6,196 bases of DNA, taken from Verrucomicrobiales bacterium. Its GTDB lineage: Bacteria; Verrucomicrobiota; Verrucomicrobiia; Limisphaerales; SXQI01. Where the stretch lies: contig JAQGOX010000737.1 in NCBI GenBank assembly GCA_028293365.1, positions 1 through 6,196 on the forward strand, written 5' to 3'. The position numbers and the translations under genes are program-made. Shown here piece after piece: positions 6,192 through 6,196 of the stretch. Numbering within the stretch: the stretch's first letter is position 1; every line of letters begins with the position of its first letter. The notes beneath the pieces are model-generated. The model was not told the origin of the DNA. It was given only the letters and a program-made list of their open reading frames with translations, and searched no databases.

Positions 6192-6196
6192 ATGAA
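6192..6196 (+). CDS. Possible start of a further gene at the window edge
   Basis: An ATG followed by AA begins five bases before the edge, after a stretch without a long open frame. Only ATGAA is visible and there is no clear ribosome binding site (CCTGCCCTC precedes it), so this is a weak suggestion based on position only. Confidence 0.12.

Overview
The window looks like chromosomal DNA of a soil or sediment bacterium, most likely in the Verrucomicrobiota (Pedosphaera-like). This placement is an inference from three things: a large exported protein combining a glycoside-hydrolase-9-like end with LamG and fibronectin type III domains, a membrane-anchored HEAT-repeat protein with the short 'GKP.S.W' motif common in that phylum, and relaxed, repeat-bearing intergenic DNA of moderate GC content. 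No rRNA, tRNA or ribosomal protein is present to prove it.

Layout. From base 1 to 2321 on the plus strand runs the 3' part of a large gene. The frame is open to the window edge, so the gene starts outside. The visible 772 residues read as the C-terminal end of a GH9-like catalytic domain, an Ig-like spacer, a LamG/concanavalin-like domain and three fibronectin III modules. Everything else that is clearly coding lies on the minus strand and converges on it. In the order it would be transcribed, this is a PAS-GAF sensor protein (5599 to 4493), a 341-base gap, a membrane-anchored HEAT-repeat protein (4151 to 3072) and a DUF2071/YqjF-family protein (3068 to 2346). The last two abut (stop TAA, then TTG ATG), so they are almost surely co-transcribed. 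The DUF2071 gene ends 24 bases from the end of the plus-strand gene, with no obvious terminator between them.

The 341-base gap (4152-4492) and the last ~550 bases (5650-6196) hold no convincing gene. They share a diverged repeat (24 of 27 aligned bases identical, same orientation), which suggests a dispersed intergenic repeat. The terminal region also has a perfect 7-bp hairpin, a smaller hairpin and a decayed short tandem. Two sigma-70-like promoter candidates sit just upstream of the PAS-GAF gene and the HEAT gene.

The genes do not form an obvious pathway. The polysaccharide-active exported protein is separate from the minus-strand group. The most notable oddities are the PAS-GAF protein, which stops exactly in the linker where a further PAS or kinase domain normally follows, and the in-frame open stretch beyond its stop codon, which reaches the next gene through an ATGA overlap. 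I see no convincing new biological system here.
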